Assembly: GCA_030646595.1 (NCBI GenBank) | Contig: JAUSKS010000058.1 | Span: 1 to 8,776 of the forward strand | Length of the DNA stretch: 8,776 bases | Source: Gallionellaceae bacterium | GTDB taxonomy: Bacteria > Pseudomonadota > Gammaproteobacteria > Burkholderiales > Gallionellaceae | Reading direction: 5' to 3' | Shown here: positions 1-5,809 of the stretch, one piece after another | Layout of the letters: every line of letters starts with the position of its first letter | How positions within the stretch are numbered: position 1 is the stretch's first letter | Program-made: the position numbers and the translations under genes | The notes under the pieces: generated by a model | What the model saw: the letters and a program-made list of their open reading frames with translations, nothing else | What the model was told of the DNA's origin: nothing | Database searches by the model: none

Positions 1-212
1 AATTCGCGCCACGGAATTTCTGGCATCTGGTTTCTTATTTCTTCGGGGATATTCTTGGCCGCTTCACCGTAGAGTTGCACGTTCCATAACGTGGCATCGT
101 AATTCAGTCCGCTTGCTTCAAATTTTTCGCGCGTCAGCTCGTGCGTGTAGCTCATTACTTTTTCGCTGAACAGAAGCAAGTCGTCGAAATAGAGTTTCCA
201 CTCACGCGACAT
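1..212 (-). CDS. hepT: HepT-like HEPN (DUF86) protein, 3' part cut by window edge
   Basis: This is a partial gene: the first 70 codons, read leftwards from the ATG at 212-210, remain open to the window edge. The visible protein begins MSREWKLYFDDLLLFSEKV and contains GEAAKNIPEEIRNQ followed by PEIPWRE, the helical core and the Pro-Trp-Arg segment typical of DUF86/HepT proteins. The family's catalytic RX4-6H motif normally follows that segment and therefore lies outside the window, so activity cannot be judged. Its start overlaps the 3' end of the upstream mntA-like gene by 11 bp, which suggests translational coupling. In characterised MntA-HepT systems HepT is an RNA-cleaving toxin, and MntA neutralises it by adding AMP to a tyrosine near that motif. 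The family call is firm; toxin function is inferred from the pairing. Confidence 0.85.
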   Translation of the reverse strand, partial: MSREWKLYFDDLLLFSEKVMSYTHELTREKFEASGLNYDATLWNVQLYGEAAKNIPEEIRNQMPEIPWRE

Positions 213-495
213 AGAGCGCCTCCTTTTCGATGTGAGGTTTGAGTTGTGGCCGCACCGCATCACTGCATACCAAGTCAATTTCGCAATGCAGCTGGTCTTC
301 CAGATAAAACAGCAGATCGAAGTAGTTGCGATATATTTCGCCACCCTCGAACTCCACCAACACATCGAGATCGCTATCTTCACGGGCTTCGTTGCGCACA
401 GTCGAACCGAACAGCGCCAGATGTTTTACGCCAAAGCGTTCGATGAATAGCTGTTTATGTGAAGTAAGAAAATCCATGGCTTCCTGTTTTTTCAT
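202..495 (-). CDS. mntA: MntA-like minimal nucleotidyltransferase (antitoxin)
   Basis: This is a 97-residue minimal nucleotidyltransferase of the DNA polymerase beta superfamily. The signature GSX10DXD is intact: G30-S31, then D42 and D44 in the stretch GSTVRNEAREDSDLDVLVEF. A third acidic residue of the metal site is present as D74 in CEIDLV. The C-terminus (KPHIEKEALYVA) is typical of the family. The start at 495 is supported by an AAAGGAG Shine-Dalgarno at 506-512, ten bases upstream. The gene begins 42 bp after the ilvA stop on the same strand with no visible terminator between, so read-through from ilvA is possible. It overlaps the HepT-like gene by 11 bp. Known relatives AMPylate HepT; that role here is inferred from the gene pair. 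Confidence 0.9.
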   Translation of the reverse strand: MKKQEAMDFLTSHKQLFIERFGVKHLALFGSTVRNEAREDSDLDVLVEFEGGEIYRNYFDLLFYLEDQLHCEIDLVCSDAVRPQLKPHIEKEALYVA

Positions 496-537
496 ACCAA
501 ATGCACTCCTTTCAGCGGAATAATGCCCGCTACAATA

Positions 538-2046
538 TTAGCCAAGAAACAACCGATACGCCGCATTATCACTCTCATCCCAATAGCGGTAACCCAGCTT
601 GTCCAGAAAAGCAGACAGCGCTTTTTTATCATGATGCGGTACTTGCATGCCGACCAGCACGCGCCCGTAATCTGCGCCGTGGTTGCGGTAGTGGAACAAG
701 CTGATGTTCCAGTTGTGGTTCATGCTGTTGAGAAAATTCATCAGCGCGCCGGGGCGTTCCGGGAATTCAAAGCGGAACATGATTTCGTCTTTGAGACCGG
801 GCGCGTGGCCGCCGACCAGATGGCGCACGTGCAACTTGGCCATTTCATTGTCGGTGAAATTCTGCGTGTGCAGCTTGTGTTTTTTTAGCGCGGCCACCAG
901 TTTGGTGGTCTCGGATTGATCCTTGACCTGTACCCCGACGAATACATGCGCCTCTTTGGCATCGGCATAGCGATAGTTAAATTCGGTGATGTTGCGGTTG
1001 CCCAGCAATGCACAAAATTTGCGAAAGCTGCCTGGCGTTTCCGGGATGCTGACCGCCAGGATCGCTTCGCGCTTCTCGCCGATTTCGGCGCGCTCGGCGA
1101 CGAAACGCAGGCGATCGAAATTCATGTTGGCACCGCTGGCGATGGCCACCAGGGTTTTGTCTTTAAGTTTGTCGCGCGCTGCATACAGCTTGGCACCGGC
1201 GATGGCCAGCGCACCCGCCGGTTCCAGTATGGAACGGGTGTCTTCAAATACATCCTTGATGGCGGCACAAACGCTGTCGGTATCTACCAGAATGACTTCA
1301 TCCACCAGTTCGCGGCACAGGCGGAATGTTTCGCTGCCTACTTGCTTGACCGCTACCCCGTCAGCAAACAGGCCGACATGCTCCAGCGTGACGCGCCGCT
1401 TGGCTTTGAGTGATTGCGACATGGCATCGGAATCGAGCGGTTGTACGCCGATGATTTTGATCTCCGGCCGCACTTGCTTAACGTAAGCCGCCACGCCTGA
1501 GATCAGTCCACCCCCGCCTATGGGCACAAAAATGGCGTGGATGGCCTGGTTGTGCTGACGCAGAATTTCCATGCCTATGGTGCCTTGCCCGGCAATCACA
1601 TCAGGATCATCGTAGGGATGAACGAAAGTCAGTTTGTGCTTCTGCTCCAGTTCCAGCGCATGTTGGTAGGAATCGGAATAGGAATCGCCATGCAGCACCA
1701 CTTTTGCGCCACGGCTGGCAATGGCTTGCAGCTTGATTTGCGGCGTGGTGGTGGGTACAACAATCACCGCCTTGCAGCCCAGTTTTTGCGCCGCCAGTGC
1801 TACGCCTTGGGCATGGTTACCGGCAGAGGCAGTGATGACACCGCGTTTAAGTTGCGCAGGCGTGAGATGGGCCATTTTGTTGTAGGCCCCGCGCAGCTTG
1901 AAAGAGAACACCGGCTGCATGTCCTCGCGCTTGAGCAGCACATTGTTGCCAATGCGCGCAGACAGGCTGGGGGCGGCTTCCAGCGGGCTTTCGCTGGCCA
2001 CATCATAGACGCGGGCCGCGAGGATGCATTTTAAATAGCTTTGCAT
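538..2046 (-). CDS. ilvA: Threonine ammonia-lyase, biosynthetic (threonine deaminase)
   Basis: IlvA is a cytoplasmic PLP enzyme that converts L-threonine to 2-oxobutanoate and ammonia, the first step of isoleucine synthesis. The 502-residue length matches the long, feedback-regulated biosynthetic form. The PLP-binding lysine is K50 in SFKLRGAYNKM, the substrate loop SAGNHAQG is at 74-81, and the phosphate-binding glycine loop GGGGL is at 177-181. Two ACT-like regulatory domains follow, at about 326-395 (AVSIPETPGSF) and 421-500 (FEFPERPGALMNF). In known homologues these bind isoleucine and valine. The ATG at 2046 is the first usable start: an in-frame TAG lies three codons upstream. No strong Shine-Dalgarno or promoter is obvious. 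The MntA/HepT pair follows directly downstream. Confidence 0.97.
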   Translation of the reverse strand: MQSYLKCILAARVYDVASESPLEAAPSLSARIGNNVLLKREDMQPVFSFKLRGAYNKMAHLTPAQLKRGVITASAGNHAQGVALAAQKLGCKAVIVVPTTTPQIKLQAIASRGAKVVLHGDSYSDSYQHALELEQKHKLTFVHPYDDPDVIAGQGTIGMEILRQHNQAIHAIFVPIGGGGLISGVAAYVKQVRPEIKIIGVQPLDSDAMSQSLKAKRRVTLEHVGLFADGVAVKQVGSETFRLCRELVDEVILVDTDSVCAAIKDVFEDTRSILEPAGALAIAGAKLYAARDKLKDKTLVAIASGANMNFDRLRFVAERAEIGEKREAILAVSIPETPGSFRKFCALLGNRNITEFNYRYADAKEAHVFVGVQVKDQSETTKLVAALKKHKLHTQNFTDNEMAKLHVRHLVGGHAPGLKDEIMFRFEFPERPGALMNFLNSMNHNWNISLFHYRNHGADYGRVLVGMQVPHHDKKALSAFLDKLGYRYWDESDNAAYRLFLG

Positions 2047-2152
2047 AGTGATCTACAGGTAGTTTTGAACAGATTAGTCATGCAAGATTAGCAGGAATTG
2101 GCTTGAACCCAAAAGGCTTTTATCCTGGAAAAGCAGTTGGTCACATAACCAG

Positions 2153-2185
2153 CGACTTGGCTGGCGTCTTTTGCCAGCTTAGTCG
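2153..2185. repeat. Stable hairpin in ilvA upstream region
   Basis: The outer arm CGACT (2153-2157) pairs with AGTCG (2181-2185), and the inner arm GCTGGC (2160-2165) pairs with GCCAGC (2173-2178) around a 7-base loop. The two-base joints add one G-T wobble and one mismatch, giving 12 pairs in 13 positions. There is no T-tract on either strand, so it is not an obvious intrinsic terminator. It lies about 107 bp upstream of the ilvA start. Its function is unknown; it could be a protein-binding palindrome or a structured leader. Confidence 0.5.
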
Positions 2186-2203
2186 ACTGGCTAGTAGTTT
2201 CAT

Positions 2204-2315
2204 CAGAGATCACAGAGTCCACAGAGAGAGACAATGGGTTGTTGTTAATGCCCCGCTCACCCATTATTAAAAATAGGTGAAACCTGCACCCTCTCTGTGT
2301 CCTCTGTGATCTCTG
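2204..2315. repeat. CACAGAGA-type inverted repeat element, copy 1
   Basis: The left arm at 2204-2228 (CAGAGATCACAGAG, two changed bases, then CACAGAGAG) pairs with the right arm at 2291-2315 over 23 of 25 positions, enclosing a 62-base core. Within the core, AATGGGT (2233-2239) and ACCCATT (2259-2265) form a second perfect short inverted repeat. The arms are built from repeated CACAGAG units and closely resemble those of the element at 4959-5064, while the cores are unrelated. No transposase is present. From memory, palindromes of this CACAGAGACACAGAG character recur in many bacterial genomes; no search was made. Confidence 0.75.
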
Positions 2316-2364
2316 TGGCTTAAATGGCGGTTTTTAGGTTTGCCGCTAAATTGTTTGGGCAAAT

Positions 2365-2393
2365 TTAATTTTTGGGTAAGCGCATAGTAGAAT
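2365..2393 (+). promoter_or_regulatory. Candidate promoter for the oxidase subunit I-like gene
   Basis: TTAATT (2365-2370) and TAGAAT (2388-2393) are separated by 17 bases. The -10-like box matches TATAAT at 5 of 6 positions; the -35-like box is weak. Transcription would begin near 2400, downstream of the ATG at 2392, which favours the ATG at 2419 as the gene's start. The same arrangement (TTAATC, 17 bases, TAGAAT) occurs upstream of rpe. Confidence 0.35.
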
Positions 2394-2418
2394 GGCGTTC
2401 TTCTTTTACGTTTCGAAC

Positions 2419-3777
2419 ATGGATACTGCGCTGCAAAACCAGAGCGCACGCCGCTTGGCAGCAGGATGGCTGTTGTTGGCATTGGCCGCGTTAGGATTGG
2501 CTGCCCTCTGTGCCATCCTGCTGGTAGCGGCCCGCTCGCCGCTGTTTGGCGGCTTTGCGGCGCCGCGCGATTTATTCCGCAGTGCCTTGGTGCTGCATGT
2601 TGGCTTCGCCGTGGTGGTATGGTTTCTGGCTGCCGCTGCCGGGCTGTGGACGCTGGCGGCTGGCAACAGCAGCCGCTGGCGCTGGACAGCACTGCTGTTG
2701 GCGGCCTGCGGCGCGGTGGCGATGGCAATGGCGCCGTGGTTTGGCACACCCACACCAGTACTGTCCAACTATATTCCCGTGCTTGACAGCCCGCTGTTTC
2801 TTGCCGGGCTATCTGCATTTATGGCTGGAATCGCTATAGCTGGCATGGCCTCGCTAGCGAATATTTTGCGCAAGCTGCGCTCCCCACTTATACAAGACCA
2901 GAATGACAGAATATGGCACTGGGGTGCGCTGCTTTCTATTGTGGCAGTGGCAGCGACACTGGGTTCATTCGCGGCATATCTGGGCGCAGCTGGCGTGCCC
3001 ACCACTGCTGCGCAATTTGAAATGCTGTTGTGGGGGCCGGGACATTTGCTTCAGTTCGTGCATATTTTATTGCTGATGACGGTGTGGATATTGCTGGGTG
3101 AACACGCTTTGGGCAATGCCATTGCGCCGCGCGGGTGGCTGGTGGGTTTGTTATGGGTTGCGGCTTTACCCATTGTGGTCGCACCCGGCATTCATCTTTT
3201 TTATTCTGTAAATAATCCAGGCTTTCGTCATGCTTACACTTTGCTTATGTCGTGGGGTGCCTGGCCTGCGGCGGCACTATTGGGCATCGGCCTGTTAGTC
3301 AGGTTGGTACGTGCACCACGCACGGTTTGGCAAAAAATACAGACCTTGCCATTGGCGCTCTCCATTTTGCTATTTCTTTTAGGATGTATTTTTGGTGCCG
3401 CGATTCGCGGTGAGACCACGCTGATACCCGCGCATTATCATGGCACGGTCGGCGCTATTACCCTGGCTTACATGGCTTTTGGTTATTATTTATTGCCGCT
3501 GTTTGGCATTACCGCTGGCACAGGCCGTTTGATGCGCGGGCAACCAGCGCTGTATGGTTTCGGGCTGGTCATTCTGGCGTCGTCCCTGGCCTGGGCTGGC
3601 TGGCTGGGCGTACCGCGTAAAACCATGCACATGGAGATAAGCGCGCAAACCCCGGCTTATTTTGCCGCCATGGGATTGGCAGGAGTGGGCGGGCTGCTGG
3701 CGATTACCGGCGTTGCGCTATTTGTTTTTAATATGGTGCGCAGCATTTATTTGCGGCATCAGCGCGGAATTATTTAG
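2419..3777 (+). CDS. Heme-copper oxidase subunit I-like membrane protein, divergent
   Basis: This is an integral membrane protein with about 12 hydrophobic segments. It belongs to the heme-copper oxidase (COX1) superfamily by its histidine pattern. Numbering from the upstream ATG at 2392, H69 (helix II, LHVGF) and H350 fit the low-spin heme ligands, and H348 in AHYHGTVGA fits the high-spin heme ligand. H218 in WGPGHLLQ fits the helix VI CuB ligand. In helix VII the usual His-His pair reads I267-H268, so one CuB histidine seems lost. There is no Tyr four residues after H218, unlike A-type oxidases. These traits fit a nitric oxide reductase-like or otherwise divergent branch better than a standard oxygen reductase; the substrate is unknown. 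No subunit II or cytochrome c gene is visible. The start at 2419 was chosen over 2392 because a candidate -10 box overlaps the latter; neither has a Shine-Dalgarno. Confidence 0.8.
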   Translation: MDTALQNQSARRLAAGWLLLALAALGLAALCAILLVAARSPLFGGFAAPRDLFRSALVLHVGFAVVVWFLAAAAGLWTLAAGNSSRWRWTALLLAACGAVAMAMAPWFGTPTPVLSNYIPVLDSPLFLAGLSAFMAGIAIAGMASLANILRKLRSPLIQDQNDRIWHWGALLSIVAVAATLGSFAAYLGAAGVPTTAAQFEMLLWGPGHLLQFVHILLLMTVWILLGEHALGNAIAPRGWLVGLLWVAALPIVVAPGIHLFYSVNNPGFRHAYTLLMSWGAWPAAALLGIGLLVRLVRAPRTVWQKIQTLPLALSILLFLLGCIFGAAIRGETTLIPAHYHGTVGAITLAYMAFGYYLLPLFGITAGTGRLMRGQPALYGFGLVILASSLAWAGWLGVPRKTMHMEISAQTPAYFAAMGLAGVGGLLAITGVALFVFNMVRSIYLRHQRGII

Positions 3778-4157
3778 TGTAGTACTCGCGGTACGCTTAG
3801 TACGAATTGTGGAATCATTGCATCAAACTCCGTGCTGTCATCCGCCACCATGCGATAGCTGCCTGACATGGTGCCGACCTGGGTGGCCAGCACGGTGCCA
3901 CTTGTATATTCAAAACTCTGATTGGGTTTGAGCACTGGCTGTTCGCCTATTACGCCCTGGCCGCGCACTTCCTGCACATGGCGATGGGCATCGGTGATGA
4001 CCCAGTGACGGCTGACCAGCTTGACCGCAGTGTGGCCGACATTGGTAATGGTGATAGTGTAAGCAAATACATAGCGATTATCCGTCTCGTCCGATTGATC
4101 GGGCAAGTAATTTACCTGTGCGGTAATGTTGATGCGATATTTGTCGTCTTGATCCAT
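3774..4157 (-). CDS. apaG: ApaG domain protein (DUF525 family)
   Basis: This is a protein of 127 residues from the ATG at 4157, close to the roughly 125-residue E. coli ApaG. Recognisable landmarks are RYVFAYTITITNVG, the conserved turn GQGVIGEQPVLKPNQSFEYTSG, the segment VGTMSGSYRMV, and the C-terminus VPRVLH. ApaG proteins form a single beta-sandwich (Ig/fibronectin-like) domain. Their biochemical role is unsettled, although Salmonella ApaG (CorD) was linked to Co/Mg efflux. Alternative starts are an ATG at 4166 (MPPMDQ) and a TTG at 4193; 4157 best fits the family N-terminus, and none has a clear Shine-Dalgarno. Its TAA stop (3774-3776) interlocks with the TAG of the convergent oxidase-like gene. 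It is divergent from rpe, an arrangement common in betaproteobacteria by recall. Confidence 0.93.
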   Translation of the reverse strand: MDQDDKYRINITAQVNYLPDQSDETDNRYVFAYTITITNVGHTAVKLVSRHWVITDAHRHVQEVRGQGVIGEQPVLKPNQSFEYTSGTVLATQVGTMSGSYRMVADDSTEFDAMIPQFVLSVPRVLH

Positions 4158-4201
4158 GGGTGGCATTTCACAACATTTTGTTCGATATGACAAGCGGTGA
4201 A

Positions 4202-4230
4202 TTAATCCATTTGCAAGTTTCGGGTAGAAT
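4202..4230 (+). promoter_or_regulatory. Candidate rpe promoter in the apaG-rpe divergent spacer
   Basis: TTAATC (4202-4207) and TAGAAT (4225-4230) are 17 bases apart. The predicted transcription start near 4237 would leave a leader of about 28 bases containing AAGGG at 4253-4257. The -35 box is poor, so the call rests on the -10 box, the spacing and the matching arrangement at 2365-2393. The whole 107 bp spacer (4158-4264) must also contain the apaG promoter, which was not identified. Confidence 0.4.
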
Positions 4231-4264
4231 GCCAGTTTAATTCGTCAACATTAAGGGCATTACC

Positions 4265-4951
4265 ATGTATAAAATCGCTCCCAGCATTCTTTCCGCCAAC
4301 TTCGCCAGGCTTGGTGAAGAAGTGGACAATGTCCTCGCTTCTGGCGCAGACATTGTGCATTTCGACGTCATGGACAACCATTATGTCCCCAATCTGACCA
4401 TCGGCCCCCTGGTCTGCGAAGCGCTGCGCAAGCATGGCGTTACCGCACCTATCGATGTACACCTGATGGTCAAGCCGGTGGATCGCATTATCCCGGATTT
4501 TGCCAAGGCGGGTGCGACTTACATTACATTTCATCCGGAAGCATCCGAGCATATTGATCGTACTATCGGCCTGATTAAAGAAAACGGTTGCAAGGCTGGT
4601 CTGGTGTTCAACCCTGCTACACCCTTGGACGTGCTGGAATACACCCTGCCGAAATTGGATATGGTATTGCTGATGTCGGTCAACCCCGGCTTCGGCGGCC
4701 AGAAATTTATCCCTTATGTGCTGGACAAGGCGCGCACGGTACGCAAAATGATCGATGCTGGCAAGTACGATTGCCGCCTGGAGATCGACGGCGGTGTCGG
4801 CCCAGCCAACATTCGCGAAGTGGCGGAATCGGGTGTGGACACCTTTGTCGCGGGTTCTGCCATATTCAGCAAACGTAACGACAAAGACAAAAATCGTTAT
4901 GACACCATCGTTGCCGAAATGCGCGCCGAGTTGGCTAAAGTTAAAAAATAA
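4265..4951 (+). CDS. rpe: Ribulose-phosphate 3-epimerase
   Basis: Rpe interconverts D-ribulose 5-phosphate and D-xylulose 5-phosphate in the pentose phosphate pathway and, in autotrophs, the Calvin cycle. The 228-residue (beta/alpha)8 protein shows the family landmarks in order: APSILSANF at the N-terminus, metal and catalytic residues H32, D34 and H66 (HFDVMD, DVHLMV), the [12 protein letters not shown] phosphate-loop segment at 137-148, and the catalytic D175 in EIDGGV. The C-terminal GSAIF completes phosphate binding. The ATG at 4265 follows AAGGG at 4253-4257 with 7 bases between. Downstream, the 124 bp gap to gph is almost filled by an inverted repeat element. A 253-residue open frame on the opposite strand is only a shadow of this gene. 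Confidence 0.98.
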   Translation: MYKIAPSILSANFARLGEEVDNVLASGADIVHFDVMDNHYVPNLTIGPLVCEALRKHGVTAPIDVHLMVKPVDRIIPDFAKAGATYITFHPEASEHIDRTIGLIKENGCKAGLVFNPATPLDVLEYTLPKLDMVLLMSVNPGFGGQKFIPYVLDKARTVRKMIDAGKYDCRLEIDGGVGPANIREVAESGVDTFVAGSAIFSKRNDKDKNRYDTIVAEMRAELAKVKK

Positions 4952-4958
4952 ACTTTTC

Positions 4959-5064
4959 ACCACAGAGACACAGAGGTACAGAGAAAATCGAACCAGTTAT
5001 AAATTATATGATCTGGACAGATGTCGGAGCCTTGCTTTTCTCTGTGTCTCTGTGTCTCTGTGGT
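4959..5064. repeat. CACAGAGA-type inverted repeat element, copy 2
   Basis: The left arm at 4959-4987 begins ACCACAGAGACACAGAG and pairs with the right arm at 5036-5064 over 27 of 29 positions, enclosing a 48-base core. Each arm is nearly three tandem copies of the 8-mer CACAGAGA followed by an A-run. The core carries a short CCAG/CTGG inverted repeat (4993-4996 and 5013-5016). It occupies most of the rpe-gph spacer and ends 11 bases before the gph start, so it would fold as a long stem in any rpe-gph transcript. Its arms match copy 1 in type; its core does not. Confidence 0.8.
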
Positions 5065-5075
5065 AGATTTTAAAA

Positions 5076-5759
5076 ATGACTATGAATTTTCCTATTTCCG
5101 TTAAAGCCATTCTGATTGACCTGGATGGCACACTGTTGCACACCGCACCCGAGCTGGCTGAAGCGGCCAACCGCATGTTGCGCGACATGGGCCGCCCGCC
5201 GGCATCGCAGGATTTGTTGATGAGCTATATCGGTAATGGCATCAGCTGGCTGGTGAAACGCGCGCTGACCGGCGATATGCATGCCGAGCCGGATAGCGCG
5301 TTGTACGAACGTGCACTGCCGATTTTTGAAAAACATTATGCGGCTTTATTACTGCAAAGCAAACCATTCGATGGCGTGATCGCCGGGCTGAATGCCATGC
5401 AGGCTGCGGGTTTCCGCCTGGGCTGCATCACCAACAAAGTGGCGCGCTATACCGAGCCGCTGCTTAAAGGCATAGGCATGGCGGACTATTTTGAGATCGT
5501 GCTGTCCGGCGACAGCCTCCCGGAAAAAAAACCGCATCCCATGCCGCTGCTGCATGCCGCCAAATTTTTTGGTGCGCCAGTGGAGCAGGTATTGCTGATC
5601 GGCGATTCGCTGAATGACACTATAGCCGCGCGCGCGGCCGGTTGCCCGGTAGTATGTGTGCCTTACGGCTATAATCATGGCGAGCCGGTGGATGGCCTGG
5701 ATCTGGATGCAGTGATTCCTGATTTGACTGCTGTAATGCAATTGATTAAAAGAGCCTGA
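5076..5759 (+). CDS. gph: Phosphoglycolate phosphatase (HAD superfamily)
   Basis: Gph hydrolyses 2-phosphoglycolate, formed by Rubisco oxygenation or DNA repair, to glycolate and phosphate. It is a 227-residue HAD-family protein with all four motifs: nucleophile and acid D15 and D17 in LIDLDGTLL, T119-N120 in CITNK, the motif III lysine in the KKPHP stretch at 151-155, and the metal-binding acids in GDSLND at 176-181. A helical cap lies between motifs I and II (about 22-95), as in other Gph proteins. Two in-frame ATGs (5076 and 5082) are possible and neither has a clear Shine-Dalgarno; the inverted repeat ends just upstream. The stop at 5757-5759 is two bases before the trp leader peptide. 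HAD phosphatases are hard to tell apart by substrate, but the rpe-gph-trpE context supports Gph. Confidence 0.93.
   Translation: MTMNFPISVKAILIDLDGTLLHTAPELAEAANRMLRDMGRPPASQDLLMSYIGNGISWLVKRALTGDMHAEPDSALYERALPIFEKHYAALLLQSKPFDGVIAGLNAMQAAGFRLGCITNKVARYTEPLLKGIGMADYFEIVLSGDSLPEKKPHPMPLLHAAKFFGAPVEQVLLIGDSLNDTIAARAAGCPVVCVPYGYNHGEPVDGLDLDAVIPDLTAVMQLIKRA
5724..5752 (+). promoter_or_regulatory. Candidate promoter for trpL-trpE inside the gph 3' end
   Basis: TTGACT (5724-5729, 5 of 6 to consensus) and TAAAAG (5747-5752, 4 of 6) are 17 bases apart. Transcription would start about 5758-5760, only a few bases before the leader-peptide ATG, which would make the leader message almost leaderless. 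A better -10 match, TGTAAT at 5732-5737, has no -35 partner. Alternatively trpE is reached by read-through from rpe-gph. Confidence 0.3.
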
Positions 5760-5761
5760 AC

Positions 5762-5809
5762 ATGAATCACGAAAAAACCTGGAGAGAAACTGCCGCATGG
5801 CGATGGTGA
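5762..5809 (+). CDS. trpL: trp operon leader peptide
   Basis: This is a 15-residue open frame, [15 protein letters not shown], with three Trp codons (5780-5782, 5798-5800, 5804-5806), the last two separated by one Arg and immediately followed by TGA. Three Trp in 15 codons directly before an intrinsic terminator and trpE is the hallmark of ribosome-mediated trp attenuation. Low charged tRNA-Trp would stall the ribosome at these codons and favour the antiterminator. The ATG is two bases after the gph stop. Only a weak AAGAG-like sequence precedes it, so translation may depend on termination-reinitiation from gph or on a leaderless message. Attenuation of trpE is documented in Pseudomonas; this case is read from sequence only. 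Confidence 0.85.
   Translation: MNHEKTWRETAAWRW

Larger units (their letters stand above)
2047..2418. other. Gene-free stretch between divergent ilvA and the oxidase-like gene
   Basis: This stretch separates ilvA (minus) from the oxidase subunit I-like gene (plus). It holds, in order, the 5' flank of ilvA with no convincing promoter, a strong hairpin (2153-2185), a CACAGAGA-type inverted repeat element (2204-2315), and an AT-rich segment with a candidate promoter for the oxidase-like gene (2365-2393). Open frames that cross it are driven by the repeat arms and are not credible genes. No tRNA or other RNA gene was recognised. Confidence 0.7.

Noticed and set aside
2031..2081. 16-codon frame MTNLFKTTCRSLCKAI overlapping the ilvA start, as a Thr-rich leader peptide
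   Set aside because: There is no terminator or alternative structure between it and ilvA, no Shine-Dalgarno, and it overlaps the ilvA start codon out of frame.
2153..2185. Hairpin as an intrinsic terminator
   Set aside because: No T-tract follows the stem on either strand.
4202..4963. 253-residue open frame on the minus strand opposite rpe
   Set aside because: It is longer than rpe but has no recognisable domain, while the plus-strand frame is an unmistakable Rpe with all catalytic residues. It is a shadow frame.
2204..5064. The two repeat elements as a composite transposon around the oxidase-like gene, apaG and rpe
   Set aside because: There is no transposase, the cores are unrelated, and the enclosed genes include housekeeping genes in an apparently conserved order.
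4963..5066. Short open frames through the CACAGAGA repeats (for example peptides reading TTETQRYREN and LCVSVSLW)
   Set aside because: The peptides merely translate the repeat arms; the DNA inverted repeat explains them.
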